In this document: piece after piece, positions 1 to 8,851 of the stretch | Numbering within the stretch: the first letter of the stretch is position 1 | Layout of the letters: each line of letters starts with the position of its first letter | Assembly: GCA_038216465.1 (NCBI GenBank) | Contig: JBBQQC010000010.1 | Span: 1 to 64,000 of the forward strand | Length of the DNA stretch: 64,000 nucleotides | Source of the DNA: JACCZX01 sp038216465 | Lineage (GTDB): Bacteria; Pseudomonadota; Gammaproteobacteria; Burkholderiales; Burkholderiaceae_F | Reading direction: 5' to 3' | Position numbers and translations under genes: made by a program | Notes under the pieces: model-generated | Seen by the model: only the letters and a program-made list of their open reading frames with translations | Databases searched by the model: none | What the model was told of the DNA's origin: nothing

Positions 1-2
1 GC

Positions 3-359
3 TCGGCCTGGACGCTGCAGCGTGGTGGCCACATCCGAACTGATATCTACTACGCCCGCTGGTCACAGCGCACGCAAGCACGCGTCGACGTGGTTTGCTA
101 TCTCGTCCTGTTCTTCCCGGCAATGGCGGTGTTCACGTGGCTGACGTGGGGCTACTTCTGGCGCTCGTACGAGCTGAACGAACGCATTGTCACCAGTCCA
201 TGGCTGCCGATCGTTTGGCCGTTCAAATTCATGATGCCGGCTGCGGGTGCATTGCTGTTGATGCAAGGCGTAGCCGAAACGATCCGCGCTGCAATCCGCG
301 CCGTTGGTTCCGAGATGGATGTTGACCCGCGTGACGACGAAGGCGTTGTCGCGACGTGA
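3..359 (+). CDS. TRAP transporter small permease (DctQ family), 5' truncated by window edge
   Basis: The reading frame is already open at the window start, so only the last 118 residues are seen. It has the DctQ-like pattern of a conserved charged stretch (GGHIRTDIYYARWS) followed by two hydrophobic segments and a short polar tail. DctQ proteins are the four-helix small subunit that works with the large DctM permease in TRAP uptake driven by an ion gradient. The stop codon overlaps the GTG start of the next gene (GTGA), which indicates translational coupling. The substrate-binding subunit of this system, if present, lies upstream of the window. Confidence 0.85.
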   Translation, partial: SAWTLQRGGHIRTDIYYARWSQRTQARVDVVCYLVLFFPAMAVFTWLTWGYFWRSYELNERIVTSPWLPIVWPFKFMMPAAGALLLMQGVAETIRAAIRAVGSEMDVDPRDDEGVVAT

Positions 360-1672
360 GCTCGGAGTGGTTCGGACTGCTGCTGCTTGCGATTCTGTTT
401 GGAGCCATTTTTATTGGCTTTCCAATCGCATTCACACTGATAGCAGTCGCGATCATCGGCGGGTACGTCTCGTTGGGCCCGCTCGCGCTGCATCTGATGA
501 CGTTGCAGTTCTTCTCCGTGATGCGGGATCCGACGCTCGCCTCGGTGCCGTTTTTTCTCTTCATGGGCTATTTGCTCGAGCAGTCGGGGTTGATGGAACG
601 CCTGTTCCGCGGTGTCCAGCTGGCGTTGGCGACGGTGCGCGGATCGCTGTATCTCGCGGTGCTGATCACGGCGACGATTTTCGCCGCCGCCACTGGCATC
701 GTCGGCTCGTCGGTAACGCTGCTCGGTGTAATGGCCGCGCCAGCGATGAAGCGCAGTGGCTACGACATCCGGATGAGCGCCGGCGTTATCACCGCAGGTG
801 GCACGCTCGGGATTCTGATTCCGCCATCGGTGATGCTGATCGTGATGGGACCGGTGGTGGGGGTGCCGGCCACCGATCTGTTCGCCGCGGCGGTGATTCC
901 GGGGTTGCTGCTTGCGCTTCTCTACATCGTTTATGCGCTCGCTCGAAGCTACCTGAATCCGTCCCTTGGACCGCCATTGCCGGTTGAAGAGCGCGCGGAA
1001 TCGGTCGGCGCCGTCGTGCGCGAGCTTGTCGTCGGCATCGCGCCCGTCGTGCTCATCATTTTCGCCACGCTCGGCGTAATACTCGCCGGCATCGCGACGC
1101 CCACCGACGCTGGCGCAGTGGGCGCGTTCGCGGTCCTGATAATGACACTCGTCTATCGCCGGATGACCTGGGCGAAGTTCAAGTCCGCGACCTATTCGAC
1201 GTTGCTCACATCCTGCATGATCTTGCTACTGGTGGCGGCGTCGAACTATTTCGGTGCGGTGTTCTCGCGGATGGGCAGTGCGTCGCTGATTGCCGAGTCG
1301 CTGCTGACACTCGATCTGCCACCGACGACAATGCTTGTCGTCATCCTCGCGATCATTTTCGTGCTGGGCTGGCCGCTGGAATGGGTACCGATCGTATTGA
1401 TCGTTGTGCCGATTCTGCTACCCACGGTGCAAAAGCTCGGGATCGACCTGGTGTGGTTCTGCACATTGGTTGCAGTGTGCCTGCAAACGGCGTGGCTTTC
1501 TCCGCCGGTGGCGTTGTCCGCATATTTTCTAAAGGGGGTGGTTCCCGAATGGGATCTGAAGGATATCTACGCCGGCATGATGCAATTCATGGTGCTGCAG
1601 GTCATTGGATTGCTGCTGGTGTTATTCATTCCCGAACTGGCGCTCTGGCTACCGCGCGTGTTGCGCGAGTAG
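356..1672 (+). CDS. TRAP transporter large permease (DctM family)
   Basis: A 438-residue, very hydrophobic protein with about a dozen predicted membrane segments and DctM signatures such as GTLGILIPPSVMLIVMG and ATPTDAGAVGAF. DctM is the ion-coupled transport channel of TRAP systems in the inner membrane. It starts at GTG overlapping the stop of the small permease, so the two form an operon. About 230 bases without a gene follow, ending in a promoter-like sequence for the next TRAP cluster. The substrate cannot be read from the sequence; the nearby HpsN-like and SDR genes make a polar organic acid or sulfonate possible. Confidence 0.9.
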   Translation: MSSEWFGLLLLAILFGAIFIGFPIAFTLIAVAIIGGYVSLGPLALHLMTLQFFSVMRDPTLASVPFFLFMGYLLEQSGLMERLFRGVQLALATVRGSLYLAVLITATIFAAATGIVGSSVTLLGVMAAPAMKRSGYDIRMSAGVITAGGTLGILIPPSVMLIVMGPVVGVPATDLFAAAVIPGLLLALLYIVYALARSYLNPSLGPPLPVEERAESVGAVVRELVVGIAPVVLIIFATLGVILAGIATPTDAGAVGAFAVLIMTLVYRRMTWAKFKSATYSTLLTSCMILLLVAASNYFGAVFSRMGSASLIAESLLTLDLPPTTMLVVILAIIFVLGWPLEWVPIVLIVVPILLPTVQKLGIDLVWFCTLVAVCLQTAWLSPPVALSAYFLKGVVPEWDLKDIYAGMMQFMVLQVIGLLLVLFIPELALWLPRVLRE

Positions 1673-1804
1673 TCGAAAATCACTCGGTGCGCCAACGTTA
1701 GCGGCACGGTACGCCTTCGCAATTCGCTGAGCTGGCTGAGAAGTAGCAGGAGCATGCTGCCCGTCATCCACAACAACATCCATCTGCAACGAGGGCGCGG
1801 CGCG

Positions 1805-1834
1805 TTGACACTCGCGCGCGGGCCCGGATAGACT
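1805..1834 (+). promoter_or_regulatory. Sigma70-like promoter upstream of second TRAP cluster
   Basis: TTGACA (1805-1810) and TAGACT (1829-1834) are separated by 18 bases in the otherwise empty stretch 1673-1906. The position, about 70 bases before the first gene of the dctPQM-like cluster, fits a promoter for that operon. This is a visual match only. Confidence 0.45.
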
Positions 1835-1906
1835 GCACGCGCCTACAAGGACAAGACGAGCGCCTTCGCGCTGCATACCTGTAGCGTATTTGAATCTGGG
1901 AGATTG

Positions 1907-2158
1907 ATGGCCTCGTCGTCGGTGGCTCGTCCACCAGCCGCACTTGCCTGTTTCCGCGTTGCCTGCACCCTGCTGATCCTCTACGTCGTTGACGTGCTGG
2001 CCGGCAAAGTCGCGGTACTCTTGCAATTCTCCGTTCCATGGCGTCTCGGCAATATCGGTGAGTTTGTCGTCGTCCTGGCCGCGGTCATCTTCTTCGTCGC
2101 CGGCGTGCTCGTGATCGAGGCAGGCAACGATTCACAGCAAAGGAGGCATCCAATATGA
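1907..2158 (+). CDS. Small two-helix membrane protein at head of TRAP operon
   Basis: An 83-residue protein with two hydrophobic stretches (about residues 11-35 and 50-72) and a polar end. I do not recognise the family. The ATG at 1907 is preferred over the in-frame TTG three bases earlier. Its stop overlaps the ATG of the substrate-binding protein (ATGA), and a strong ribosome binding site (AAGGAGG) for that next gene lies inside its 3' end, so it is cotranslated with the TRAP genes. It may be a minor membrane partner of the transporter, but that is inference from position only. Confidence 0.6.
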   Translation: MASSSVARPPAALACFRVACTLLILYVVDVLAGKVAVLLQFSVPWRLGNIGEFVVVLAAVIFFVAGVLVIEAGNDSQQRRHPI

Positions 2159-3309
2159 AGCAGTCCGGAATTGCGGAGCAGACGAATCCCGAGCGGCGTC
2201 GGTTCCTGGAGATCTGCGGCCGCTACGGCTTCACGACCTCGGTGCTCGCGTCGATCGGTGGTTATCTATGGTCCGACGATGCGATCGCGCAAACCGCGGC
2301 CGACGAGGAGGCGAAGCAAAAGGCCGCGAAATTCACGATGCTCTTCGCGACCGAATACAAGAACGAAGATTGGGTCCACCTGCCGATCCCGCAGGCACAA
2401 TTCAAGACCAATCTGGAATCATCTTCGAAGAACGCCATCTATGTGAAGCTGCACCCGGCCGGGCAGCTTGGCATCGGCGCAGCGCTAGCGCAGAAGATTC
2501 AGGGCGGAACGGTGCAAGGCGGCGCGGTTTCACTGTCCAATTTCTCTCCGTATGCACCGGCGGTGGATCTGATCAACATTCCGTTCTGGTGCGGCGAAAA
2601 CCAGAAGTTTGCGAATCTGGTCACCTCGCGCGCGTGGAACGACGAGATCACGCCCAAGGTCACGACGCGCGGCTACCAGCCGATCTTCTACTTCACGATG
2701 GACTCCCGCACCATCTCAAGCCGTAAGGGCTTTCGTCCGGTCAAGGTGCCGGGCGACATGCAGGGAATGAAGATGCGGGTTCCGCCCTCGCAATTGCTGC
2801 AGACCTTCTACCGACTTGCCGGAGCCAATCCGACGGTCGTGCCGTGGGGCGAGACGGCCACCGCGATAAAGCAGGGCGTTGCCGACGGGCTCGACCCTGC
2901 CATCTCGCCGCTGTACACGTTCGGGTTCGCCGACATCCTCGGCAATCTTACCGTCGTGCGCTCCGTTTCCGACGCGCAGATGTTCGCGGCGAACGCCGGC
3001 TGGTACCAGGCCCTGCCGAAGGACCTTCAGACCGCGTTTGATACCGCTGCCGAGCGCACACAGCAGGAATCGTTCGCGCAGATCGAGAAGGCGCGTGCGG
3101 TGTCGATCGCCGAATTCAAGAAGGCTGGCGCGCAGTTCTACGCGATCAACGCCTCGGAGTACAAGCAATGGGTGGACGCGTGCGGCGAGCCTCGCAAGGA
3201 GTGGGAGGAATTCAAGGTGAAATTCGCGGGCTCGGTCGCCAATTTCGAGAAGCTCAAGGCGGCGGCGAACACCAAGGGTCCAATTACGGTCGGCGAATAC
3301 ACCGGCTGA
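2155..3309 (+). CDS. TRAP transporter substrate-binding protein (DctP family)
   Basis: A 384-residue periplasmic receptor. The N-terminus carries a twin-arginine-like signal (ERRRFLEICGRYGFTTS) followed by a hydrophobic segment and a cleavage region near DAIAQ. The body has DctP landmarks: KLHPAGQLG, a central KVPGDMQGMKMRVPPS segment containing the ligand-binding arginine region, and VADGLDPAISPLY. DctP proteins bind organic acids and pass them to the DctQM permease. A near-perfect AAGGAGG precedes the ATG by a suitable distance. It is the first of the complete dctP-dctQ-dctM set here. Ligand unknown; sulfonates are among the possibilities given the neighbours. Confidence 0.9.
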   Translation: MKQSGIAEQTNPERRRFLEICGRYGFTTSVLASIGGYLWSDDAIAQTAADEEAKQKAAKFTMLFATEYKNEDWVHLPIPQAQFKTNLESSSKNAIYVKLHPAGQLGIGAALAQKIQGGTVQGGAVSLSNFSPYAPAVDLINIPFWCGENQKFANLVTSRAWNDEITPKVTTRGYQPIFYFTMDSRTISSRKGFRPVKVPGDMQGMKMRVPPSQLLQTFYRLAGANPTVVPWGETATAIKQGVADGLDPAISPLYTFGFADILGNLTVVRSVSDAQMFAANAGWYQALPKDLQTAFDTAAERTQQESFAQIEKARAVSIAEFKKAGAQFYAINASEYKQWVDACGEPRKEWEEFKVKFAGSVANFEKLKAAANTKGPITVGEYTG

Positions 3310-3403
3310 ACCCGCGCGCGCGCCACGGCGCTCCCGCAACGAAGCATCGCTTGGCCTGCGGCGGCGGAGCGCCCGTGCGTTCCGCAGCGGCGACTCCTGC
3401 CCG

Positions 3404-3922
3404 ATGACACGATTCTTAAGGCAGCTCGACCAGAACGCGGAGCGCTGGGCGATGCTGATCTTTTACACGTTCATCTGCTTCGTCATCGTGCAGGAGGTCG
3501 TGCGTCGTTTTTTGCTCAACTACTCCTCTGCGTGGGCAGAAGAGGTGGCGCGCTATGCGTTCATCTACCTGGGCTGGATCGGCGCGGCGTACGCAGTGCG
3601 CGAGCGCGTGCATGTTCGCTTCGACATCCTGCTGAGTCGCGTCGGACCCACGACCAAAGGCGTGCTGTACATCGTCGGAGAGCTGGCGACCATCGCGTTC
3701 GCGTGTATCGCGATGTACTGGTCGACGCACACCATCCAGCAGCTCCTTCACTTCGAAGGGACCACCCCGGTCCTGCGCGTCAACAAGGCGTGGTTTGAAG
3801 CGGCGGTGCCGATCGGGTTTGCGCTCGTACTCTGGCGCAGCGTGCAGGCGCTGCGACGCGATGTGCGCAATCTGCTCGATCGCACGGAGCCTTACGTGGG
3901 CAAAACGATGTTCGAGGAGTAG
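3404..3922 (+). CDS. TRAP transporter small permease (DctQ family)
   Basis: A 172-residue protein with four hydrophobic segments and the DctQ hallmark of a WAEEVARYAFIYLGWIG stretch followed by a charged ERVHVRFD motif. It would form the membrane complex with the large permease that starts two bases after its stop codon. A 94-base spacer without a gene separates it from the substrate-binding protein, and no terminator is evident there, so all three probably share a transcript. Confidence 0.88.
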   Translation: MTRFLRQLDQNAERWAMLIFYTFICFVIVQEVVRRFLLNYSSAWAEEVARYAFIYLGWIGAAYAVRERVHVRFDILLSRVGPTTKGVLYIVGELATIAFACIAMYWSTHTIQQLLHFEGTTPVLRVNKAWFEAAVPIGFALVLWRSVQALRRDVRNLLDRTEPYVGKTMFEE

Positions 3923-3924
3923 CG

Positions 3925-5196
3925 ATGGCGGTCGCTCTGTCGATCGTAGCCATGGTCGCGCTGCTCCTGCTGGGCGTTCCCTTCTGGGTGGCCATGGGGC
4001 TGGGCACAGTGGCAATGCTCGCGAGTACCGGCGCGCTCCCCCTCACACTGGTCGGCGAAGCGCTGTTCGACGGCGTCGACAGCTTTGCGCTGATCGCAAT
4101 CCCTTTGTTCATTCTGACCGGGGACGCCATGGTGCGCAGCGGCCTCGGAGTCAAGCTGCTCAATTTCGCCGAGGCGAGCTTCGGCAGCTTTCGCTCGGGT
4201 TTCGGAACCTCGACCGTGATGGGGTGCGGCTTATTCTCCTGCATCTCCGGATCCGATGCGGCCGATGCTGCGGCGGTCGGTCGACTGACGATGGATCGCC
4301 TGCAACAGAAAGGCTATCCGCGCGCATACGCGTGCGCGCTTGTCGCAGCGGGCGCGTGCACCGGTATTCTGATACCGCCGTCGATCGCCTACATCATCAT
4401 CGGCCTCGTGCTCGGGATCTCGTCGTCCACACTGTTCAGGGCGGCATTCGTTCCGGGCGTGATGGTGCTGCTAGCCGTAATGATCACGAATGCGATCATC
4501 AATCGCGTCCGCGGCTACGAACGGTCCACCGCGCGTTTTTCGCTGTCGAACTGGTGGCGCGCGCTAATCGATGCGCGTTGGGCGCTGGCGATACCGCTGA
4601 TCATTCTCGGCGGGATTTACACAGGCGTGTTCACGCCGACCGAGTCCGCCGCGGTGGCGGTTGCGGTGGCCATCGGGATCGGGCTGCGGGACCGGCAGCT
4701 CTCGGTCCGCGACCTGCCCGCGATGCTGGGCACGAGCGCGCGCGTGTGCGGCGTGATCCTGCCGATCATCGCCGTTGCTCTCCTTTTCGCGCAGGCGCTC
4801 ACCGTCCTTGATGTCCCGCAGCAGTTCGTTGCATGGGTAACCGGCATGGGCACGACACGAACCCAGATCACGCTGCTGATGCTCGTCATATGGATGGTCG
4901 CCGGAATGTTCATGGAGGCGAGCCCCAACATCGTGGTCCTCGGACCGCTGCTGTTTCCGCTCGCAAAGCAGATCGGGATGGATCCCATCCATTTCTGCGT
5001 CTTCATGATCACCACACTGGGCCTCGGGTTTATCACACCTCCGTTCGGCCTGAATCTGTTCGTCATGGCGGGGCTCACACGAACTTCGATCACGGCTATC
5101 GGAAAACAGGCATTCCCGTTCGTGATCGCGATGATCGTGGTGTCCGTCATCATCGGCTTTGTCCCCGCGATTTCGCTATTCACGCTCAACCGCTGA
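3925..5196 (+). CDS. TRAP transporter large permease (DctM family)
   Basis: A 423-residue polytopic protein with DctM signatures (GILIPPSIAYIIIGLVLG, FTPTESAAVAVAVAIG and the C-terminal GFITPPFGLNLFV). It completes the second TRAP importer together with the DctP-like receptor and DctQ-like subunit upstream. It is the last gene of this rightward operon; the next gene is convergent, with only 20 bases between the stop codons. Two adjacent TRAP systems suggest specialisation for scavenging organic anions. Confidence 0.9.
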   Translation: MAVALSIVAMVALLLLGVPFWVAMGLGTVAMLASTGALPLTLVGEALFDGVDSFALIAIPLFILTGDAMVRSGLGVKLLNFAEASFGSFRSGFGTSTVMGCGLFSCISGSDAADAAAVGRLTMDRLQQKGYPRAYACALVAAGACTGILIPPSIAYIIIGLVLGISSSTLFRAAFVPGVMVLLAVMITNAIINRVRGYERSTARFSLSNWWRALIDARWALAIPLIILGGIYTGVFTPTESAAVAVAVAIGIGLRDRQLSVRDLPAMLGTSARVCGVILPIIAVALLFAQALTVLDVPQQFVAWVTGMGTTRTQITLLMLVIWMVAGMFMEASPNIVVLGPLLFPLAKQIGMDPIHFCVFMITTLGLGFITPPFGLNLFVMAGLTRTSITAIGKQAFPFVIAMIVVSVIIGFVPAISLFTLNR

Positions 5197-5216
5197 AGCC
5201 GCCAAAGCGCAACTCG

Positions 5217-5984
5217 TCAGCCCGCAGAGAATCCGCCGTCGACAAAGAGTGTCTGACCGGTCACGTAGTCGGATGCGCGGCTGGCGAGGAACACTGCGGT
5301 GCCGCGCAAATCGCGCAACTCGCCGTTGCGCCCGGCGAAAGTGCTGTCGGCCATTTTCTGCCAGCGCGTCGCATCGTTCACGATGGGCTCAGTCAATGCA
5401 GTCGGAAAGAAACCCGGTGCAATTGCATTCGCATTGACGCCGTAACGGGACCACGCTTCGGCTTGCGCGCGCGTCAGTTGCGCGATACCGCCCTTAGACG
5501 CACCGTACGCTGCACCCATCGGAAACGCGCGCACTGATTGCAGGGACGCGATGTTGATGATGCGGCCCCACCCTCTTTGGATCATCGCCGGTGCCAAGGC
5601 TTGCGAAACGAAAAATGGTGCCGCCAGGTTGATTGCCAACACGGCGTCCCAATCGTCATCGCTGACTTCGTGCATTGGGCGACGGATATTGATGCCCGCG
5701 GCATTAACGACGATCTCGGGTGCGCCGAAGAAAGAGCTAGCGTGCGTACACATCGCACGCAAGGCAGCGCGATCGGCCAAGTCCGCGGCAACCACTGCAG
5801 CGCGACCCCGCGCTGCTTCGATTTCCTGCTGAACACTGTGCAATCCCGCCGCGCGCCGCGCGACCAGCACGAGCGCAGCGCCCGCCTCGGCCAGCGCCAT
5901 CGCAATCTCGCGTCCGATGCCCGAGCTCGCGCCGGTTACCAGCGCGACACGACCGTCGAGGTCAAACAGCGCGGAGGACACCAC
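5217..5984 (-). CDS. SDR family oxidoreductase
   Basis: A 255-residue classical short-chain dehydrogenase: TGASSGIG cofactor loop at about residue 17, a VNAAGIN motif, catalytic Ser in NIASLQSV and YGASKGG (Tyr-x-x-x-Lys), and a C-terminal YVTGQTLFVDGGF. It would oxidise or reduce a secondary alcohol with NAD(P). Its start lies four bases after the stop of the HisD-like dehydrogenase upstream, so the two are probably one operon. In sulfopropanediol (DHPS) catabolic clusters an SDR of this size accompanies the HisD-like enzyme, so a DHPS or sulfolactate stereoisomer-converting role is possible but not shown by the sequence. Confidence 0.9.
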   Translation of the reverse strand: MVSSALFDLDGRVALVTGASSGIGREIAMALAEAGAALVLVARRAAGLHSVQQEIEAARGRAAVVAADLADRAALRAMCTHASSFFGAPEIVVNAAGINIRRPMHEVSDDDWDAVLAINLAAPFFVSQALAPAMIQRGWGRIINIASLQSVRAFPMGAAYGASKGGIAQLTRAQAEAWSRYGVNANAIAPGFFPTALTEPIVNDATRWQKMADSTFAGRNGELRDLRGTAVFLASRASDYVTGQTLFVDGGFSAG

Positions 5985-5987
5985 GAA

Positions 5988-7298
5988 CTAGCCGCTGATT
6001 CGCTCGCCAAGCTCGAAGTGCTCGCGTGGAAAGTACTTAGCGAGCCGGTCGTCCGCGGTGCGCGCGTGCGCCTCCATTCCTTCGAGCCGGGAGATGCGCG
6101 CCGTTGCCGGCGCAATCGCCTGATTGGCCGCGCGCGTCATGCGTTGCCACGTCACCGTCTTGATGAACTTATGAACCGACAGCCCGCCCGAGTAGCGCGC
6201 CGCGCGGCGCGTCGGCAGCACGTGGTTCGGACCCGACGCTTTGTCCCCGAACGCCACCGTCGTCTCTTCGCCGAGAAACAGCGAGCCGTAGCACGTCAGA
6301 CGCGCGAGCCACCAATCAAGGTCCTGCGCGTGAACTTCGAGATGTTCTGAGGCATATCGATCGGATACCTGCGCGACTTCCTCGCGGCTATCGCACACAA
6401 TCACTTCGCCATAGTCACGCCACGCGGCGCCCGCGGCATCGCGTGCCGTTGCGGGCAACGCATCGATCAGCTGCGGCACCTGGCGCATCACCGCTTCGGC
6501 CAGCGGGCGTGCTGTCGTGAACAGCCACGCGGGAGACTCGTGGCCATGCTCGGCTTGGCCGACAAGATCGCTCGCAACCAGCGCGGCGTCGGCCGAATCA
6601 TCGGCGATCACCGCCACTTCGGACGGCCCGGCAAACACATCGATGCCGACTTGTCCGAACAACGCGCGCTTCGCCTCGGCGACGTACTTGTTGCCCGGGC
6701 CGACAATAATGTCGGCCGGCTGACCGGTGAACAACCCGTTCGCCAGCGTCGCGATCGCCTGCACACCGCCAAGCGTCATGATGATGTCCGCTCCCGCGAC
6801 CTTCATCGCGTACAACACGTGCGGATGGATGCCTTCGCCTTTGTACGGGGTCGAGCACGCGATCACCGTCGCTACTCCCGCGGCTTTGGCGGTCGCCACT
6901 GTCATGTACGCCGATGCAATGTGCGCGTAGCGGCCGGTCGGCACATAGCAGCCGGCGACGTTACACGGAATCAGCCGCTGCCCCGCGATTAACCCCGGAT
7001 GCACCTCGGTCGAAAACTCGTGCATTGACTCACGCTGCGCGTGCGCGAAGCGGCGTACCTGCGCGGTTGCAAACTCGATGTCGCGCTTGATGCCGCCCTC
7101 GATGTGCGCAATGCGGAGTTCGATTGCATCGGCGCTCATCACGATGTCGCCGGCCCAGCCGTCCAGCTTGCGCGCGTATTCGCGCACCGCCTCTTCGCCG
7201 CCCACAGCGATATTCGCCAACATCTCGTCGACGACACGCCTAGCTTCTCCGGATTCGGTCTCGGGCGTCTTCGCCGCCTTCTTCAGGTATTCGATCAT
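5988..7298 (-). CDS. HisD-family alcohol dehydrogenase, sulfopropanediol 3-dehydrogenase (HpsN)-like
   Basis: A 436-residue member of the histidinol dehydrogenase fold. The zinc ligand and catalytic positions are recognisable: GQAEHGHES, SEHLEVH, FGDKASGPNHVLPT and the C-terminal EGMEAHARTAD. Genuine histidine biosynthesis is unlikely because no other his genes are near and it sits with an SDR and TRAP transporters. HisD paralogues in this setting, such as HpsN, oxidise a primary alcohol to an acid by four-electron NAD-dependent oxidation, for example DHPS to sulfolactate. The start at MIEYLKK matches the usual N-terminus of these paralogues; the frame stays open upstream to a GTG at 7370 that runs through a gene remnant. 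Confidence 0.82.
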   Translation of the reverse strand: MIEYLKKAAKTPETESGEARRVVDEMLANIAVGGEEAVREYARKLDGWAGDIVMSADAIELRIAHIEGGIKRDIEFATAQVRRFAHAQRESMHEFSTEVHPGLIAGQRLIPCNVAGCYVPTGRYAHIASAYMTVATAKAAGVATVIACSTPYKGEGIHPHVLYAMKVAGADIIMTLGGVQAIATLANGLFTGQPADIIVGPGNKYVAEAKRALFGQVGIDVFAGPSEVAVIADDSADAALVASDLVGQAEHGHESPAWLFTTARPLAEAVMRQVPQLIDALPATARDAAGAAWRDYGEVIVCDSREEVAQVSDRYASEHLEVHAQDLDWWLARLTCYGSLFLGEETTVAFGDKASGPNHVLPTRRAARYSGGLSVHKFIKTVTWQRMTRAANQAIAPATARISRLEGMEAHARTADDRLAKYFPREHFELGERISG

Positions 7299-7369
7299 CG
7301 AATCACTCGCAGTAGAGCCGCTCGGGCACCATCGTGCGAGCTGCAGAAAGTTGATGACGCACGCTGGCA

Positions 7370-7504
7370 CATGCCTTCGGCGCGCACGACCATTTTCGGC
7401 TCGTGCCTGAAATCGCGATTAGGCGTGAATGGCATGCAGTACTCGTCCATCAAGACCGTTCTCACGTGCGGCCCGTCCTGGAGCCTACTTTCGGCGTGGC
7501 CCAT
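7370..7504 (-). pseudogene. N-terminal remnant of a class III (omega) aminotransferase
   Basis: On the minus strand, about 45 codons encode a stretch ending in MPFTPNRDFRHEPKMVVRAE, which matches the N-terminus of beta-alanine:pyruvate-type class III aminotransferases (family pattern MPFTANR..F...PR). The similarity stops abruptly at an AEGM motif and no PLP-binding body follows; the HisD-like gene begins about 70 bases later. This looks like the 5' end left after a deletion joined the aminotransferase promoter region to the dehydrogenase gene. Taurine and hypotaurine aminotransferases belong to this family, so the lost gene could have been sulfonate related, which is inference. Confidence 0.6.
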
Positions 7505-7633
7505 CGTGGTCCCCTCGGTGCCGCGGCTATGAGAATCAAAGCAGATTTGAATCCTACGCCCGTGCGCACGGTGCAGCTCGAAACGCCGGCGCCGCGCGCT
7601 GCGCGACGCCGTTGAGCACAATCCGAAAGCTGC

Positions 7634-8737
7634 TTAGTAAGCTTCCTCGGCCATGGTGGAAGTCTTGCGCGACTCGCGTGCCACGTCGGGCGCCCACACG
7701 AGAAATCCGCGCTGACCGGGGCGCCGGTTGGGCGGCCATCCCAGCTGGGCAAGCGCTTCGTCGGCACTCTTGTAGTAGGTGCCGATCTTGTAGATACGCT
7801 TCGCTTCTTCGCCGGTCGCGACATCGCGTCCCAGCTCGCGCGCGATGCGCACCATCTGCTCGACCTGCTGCACCGAAGTGAACCGCTCGCCCTTCTTGCG
7901 CCAGAGGTTGTCTTCGACGCCGACGCGAACGTGCAGACCGAGCGCAACCGCCATCGTGCAGATCGGCGGCACGGTGCGCATCAACGATTCGATCGTCAGC
8001 ACGGCGCCATCCGGGCAGCGGCGCACGAACTCCAGCATGTCCGACGGATTGCGGCCGGCATAGCCGCCGCCGAGCGCCATGTGATTCAGCACCAGCGGCC
8101 CGGTGTAAAGACCGCGCCGAATCAATCGCTCCACCGTCTCCAGCTGGTGAATGCTGCCGATCATGAAATGCGGTTGAACCTTTGCTTTGATCAGCCGTTT
8201 CAGGTGCTCCTCGACGAATGAAGGCGGCGCCTCGGTGACCATTTCCTTGTACGCGTTGTAGTACTCGGGTTTCGACATGCTCGTCCCGTCGATGTCGTCG
8301 CTCGACATCAGCTCTACCATGCTCATCTGGTTGGTGTTGATGACGATCGTGACCTGGTCCGGCTGCGGTGTCAGGTCCGCCAGCAAGTGACGTGTATCGA
8401 TACCGGGCCACTTTGCAACCGCACCCTCGCCCTCCGGCGCGAACGAGATCGACCCTCCGACCTGCAGCACCATCTTTGGCACCGCGACGCGCAGACGTGC
8501 CAGCAACTCGTTGAACCTCGAGATGCGCTTCGAGCCCTTGCCGTCTTCCTCACGAACATGCACGTGCAACACGGTCGCCCCGGCGTTGTAGCAATCCACC
8601 GCCTTCTGGACCTGCTGGTCGAGGCTGACGGGGATGTCGTCCGAATCCGAAGGCAGCCACTCAGGGCCATACGGCGCAACCTGAATCACCAGCTTTTCCT
8701 GGTTCTCAGGCAACAGCGAGTCGTCGAAAAACTGCAT
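7634..8737 (-). CDS. BKACE family beta-keto acid cleavage enzyme (DUF849)
   Basis: A 367-residue TIM-barrel protein of the 3-keto-5-aminohexanoate cleavage enzyme (Kce) family. The two metal-binding histidines are seen in VLHVHVREEDGKG and the later active-site Glu in RVGVEDNLW; GGGYAGRNPSDM is the variable substrate loop. BKACE enzymes condense a beta-keto acid with acetyl-CoA, releasing acetoacetate and a new CoA ester. It is longer than the second BKACE of this window (281 residues) and clearly a different subfamily. It stands alone on the minus strand, divergent from an AraC-type regulator that may control it. Confidence 0.88.
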   Translation of the reverse strand: MQFFDDSLLPENQEKLVIQVAPYGPEWLPSDSDDIPVSLDQQVQKAVDCYNAGATVLHVHVREEDGKGSKRISRFNELLARLRVAVPKMVLQVGGSISFAPEGEGAVAKWPGIDTRHLLADLTPQPDQVTIVINTNQMSMVELMSSDDIDGTSMSKPEYYNAYKEMVTEAPPSFVEEHLKRLIKAKVQPHFMIGSIHQLETVERLIRRGLYTGPLVLNHMALGGGYAGRNPSDMLEFVRRCPDGAVLTIESLMRTVPPICTMAVALGLHVRVGVEDNLWRKKGERFTSVQQVEQMVRIARELGRDVATGEEAKRIYKIGTYYKSADEALAQLGWPPNRRPGQRGFLVWAPDVARESRKTSTMAEEAY

Positions 8738-8851
8738 AGAACCTCCAGATCAACGCGGTCGTGGTGGCGGCGATTCTGGTCCCGTCGCCCGGCGTAGGCT
8801 TTGCAAACCGGGACTTCACCATATCATTCTGGGAAATGCCTCGCTGACGCC

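Noticed and set aside
5988..7298. Histidine biosynthesis hisD
   Set aside because: The zinc and catalytic residues of the family are present, but there are no other his genes, and the neighbours are transporters and an SDR; the shorter HisD-like paralogue group fits better.
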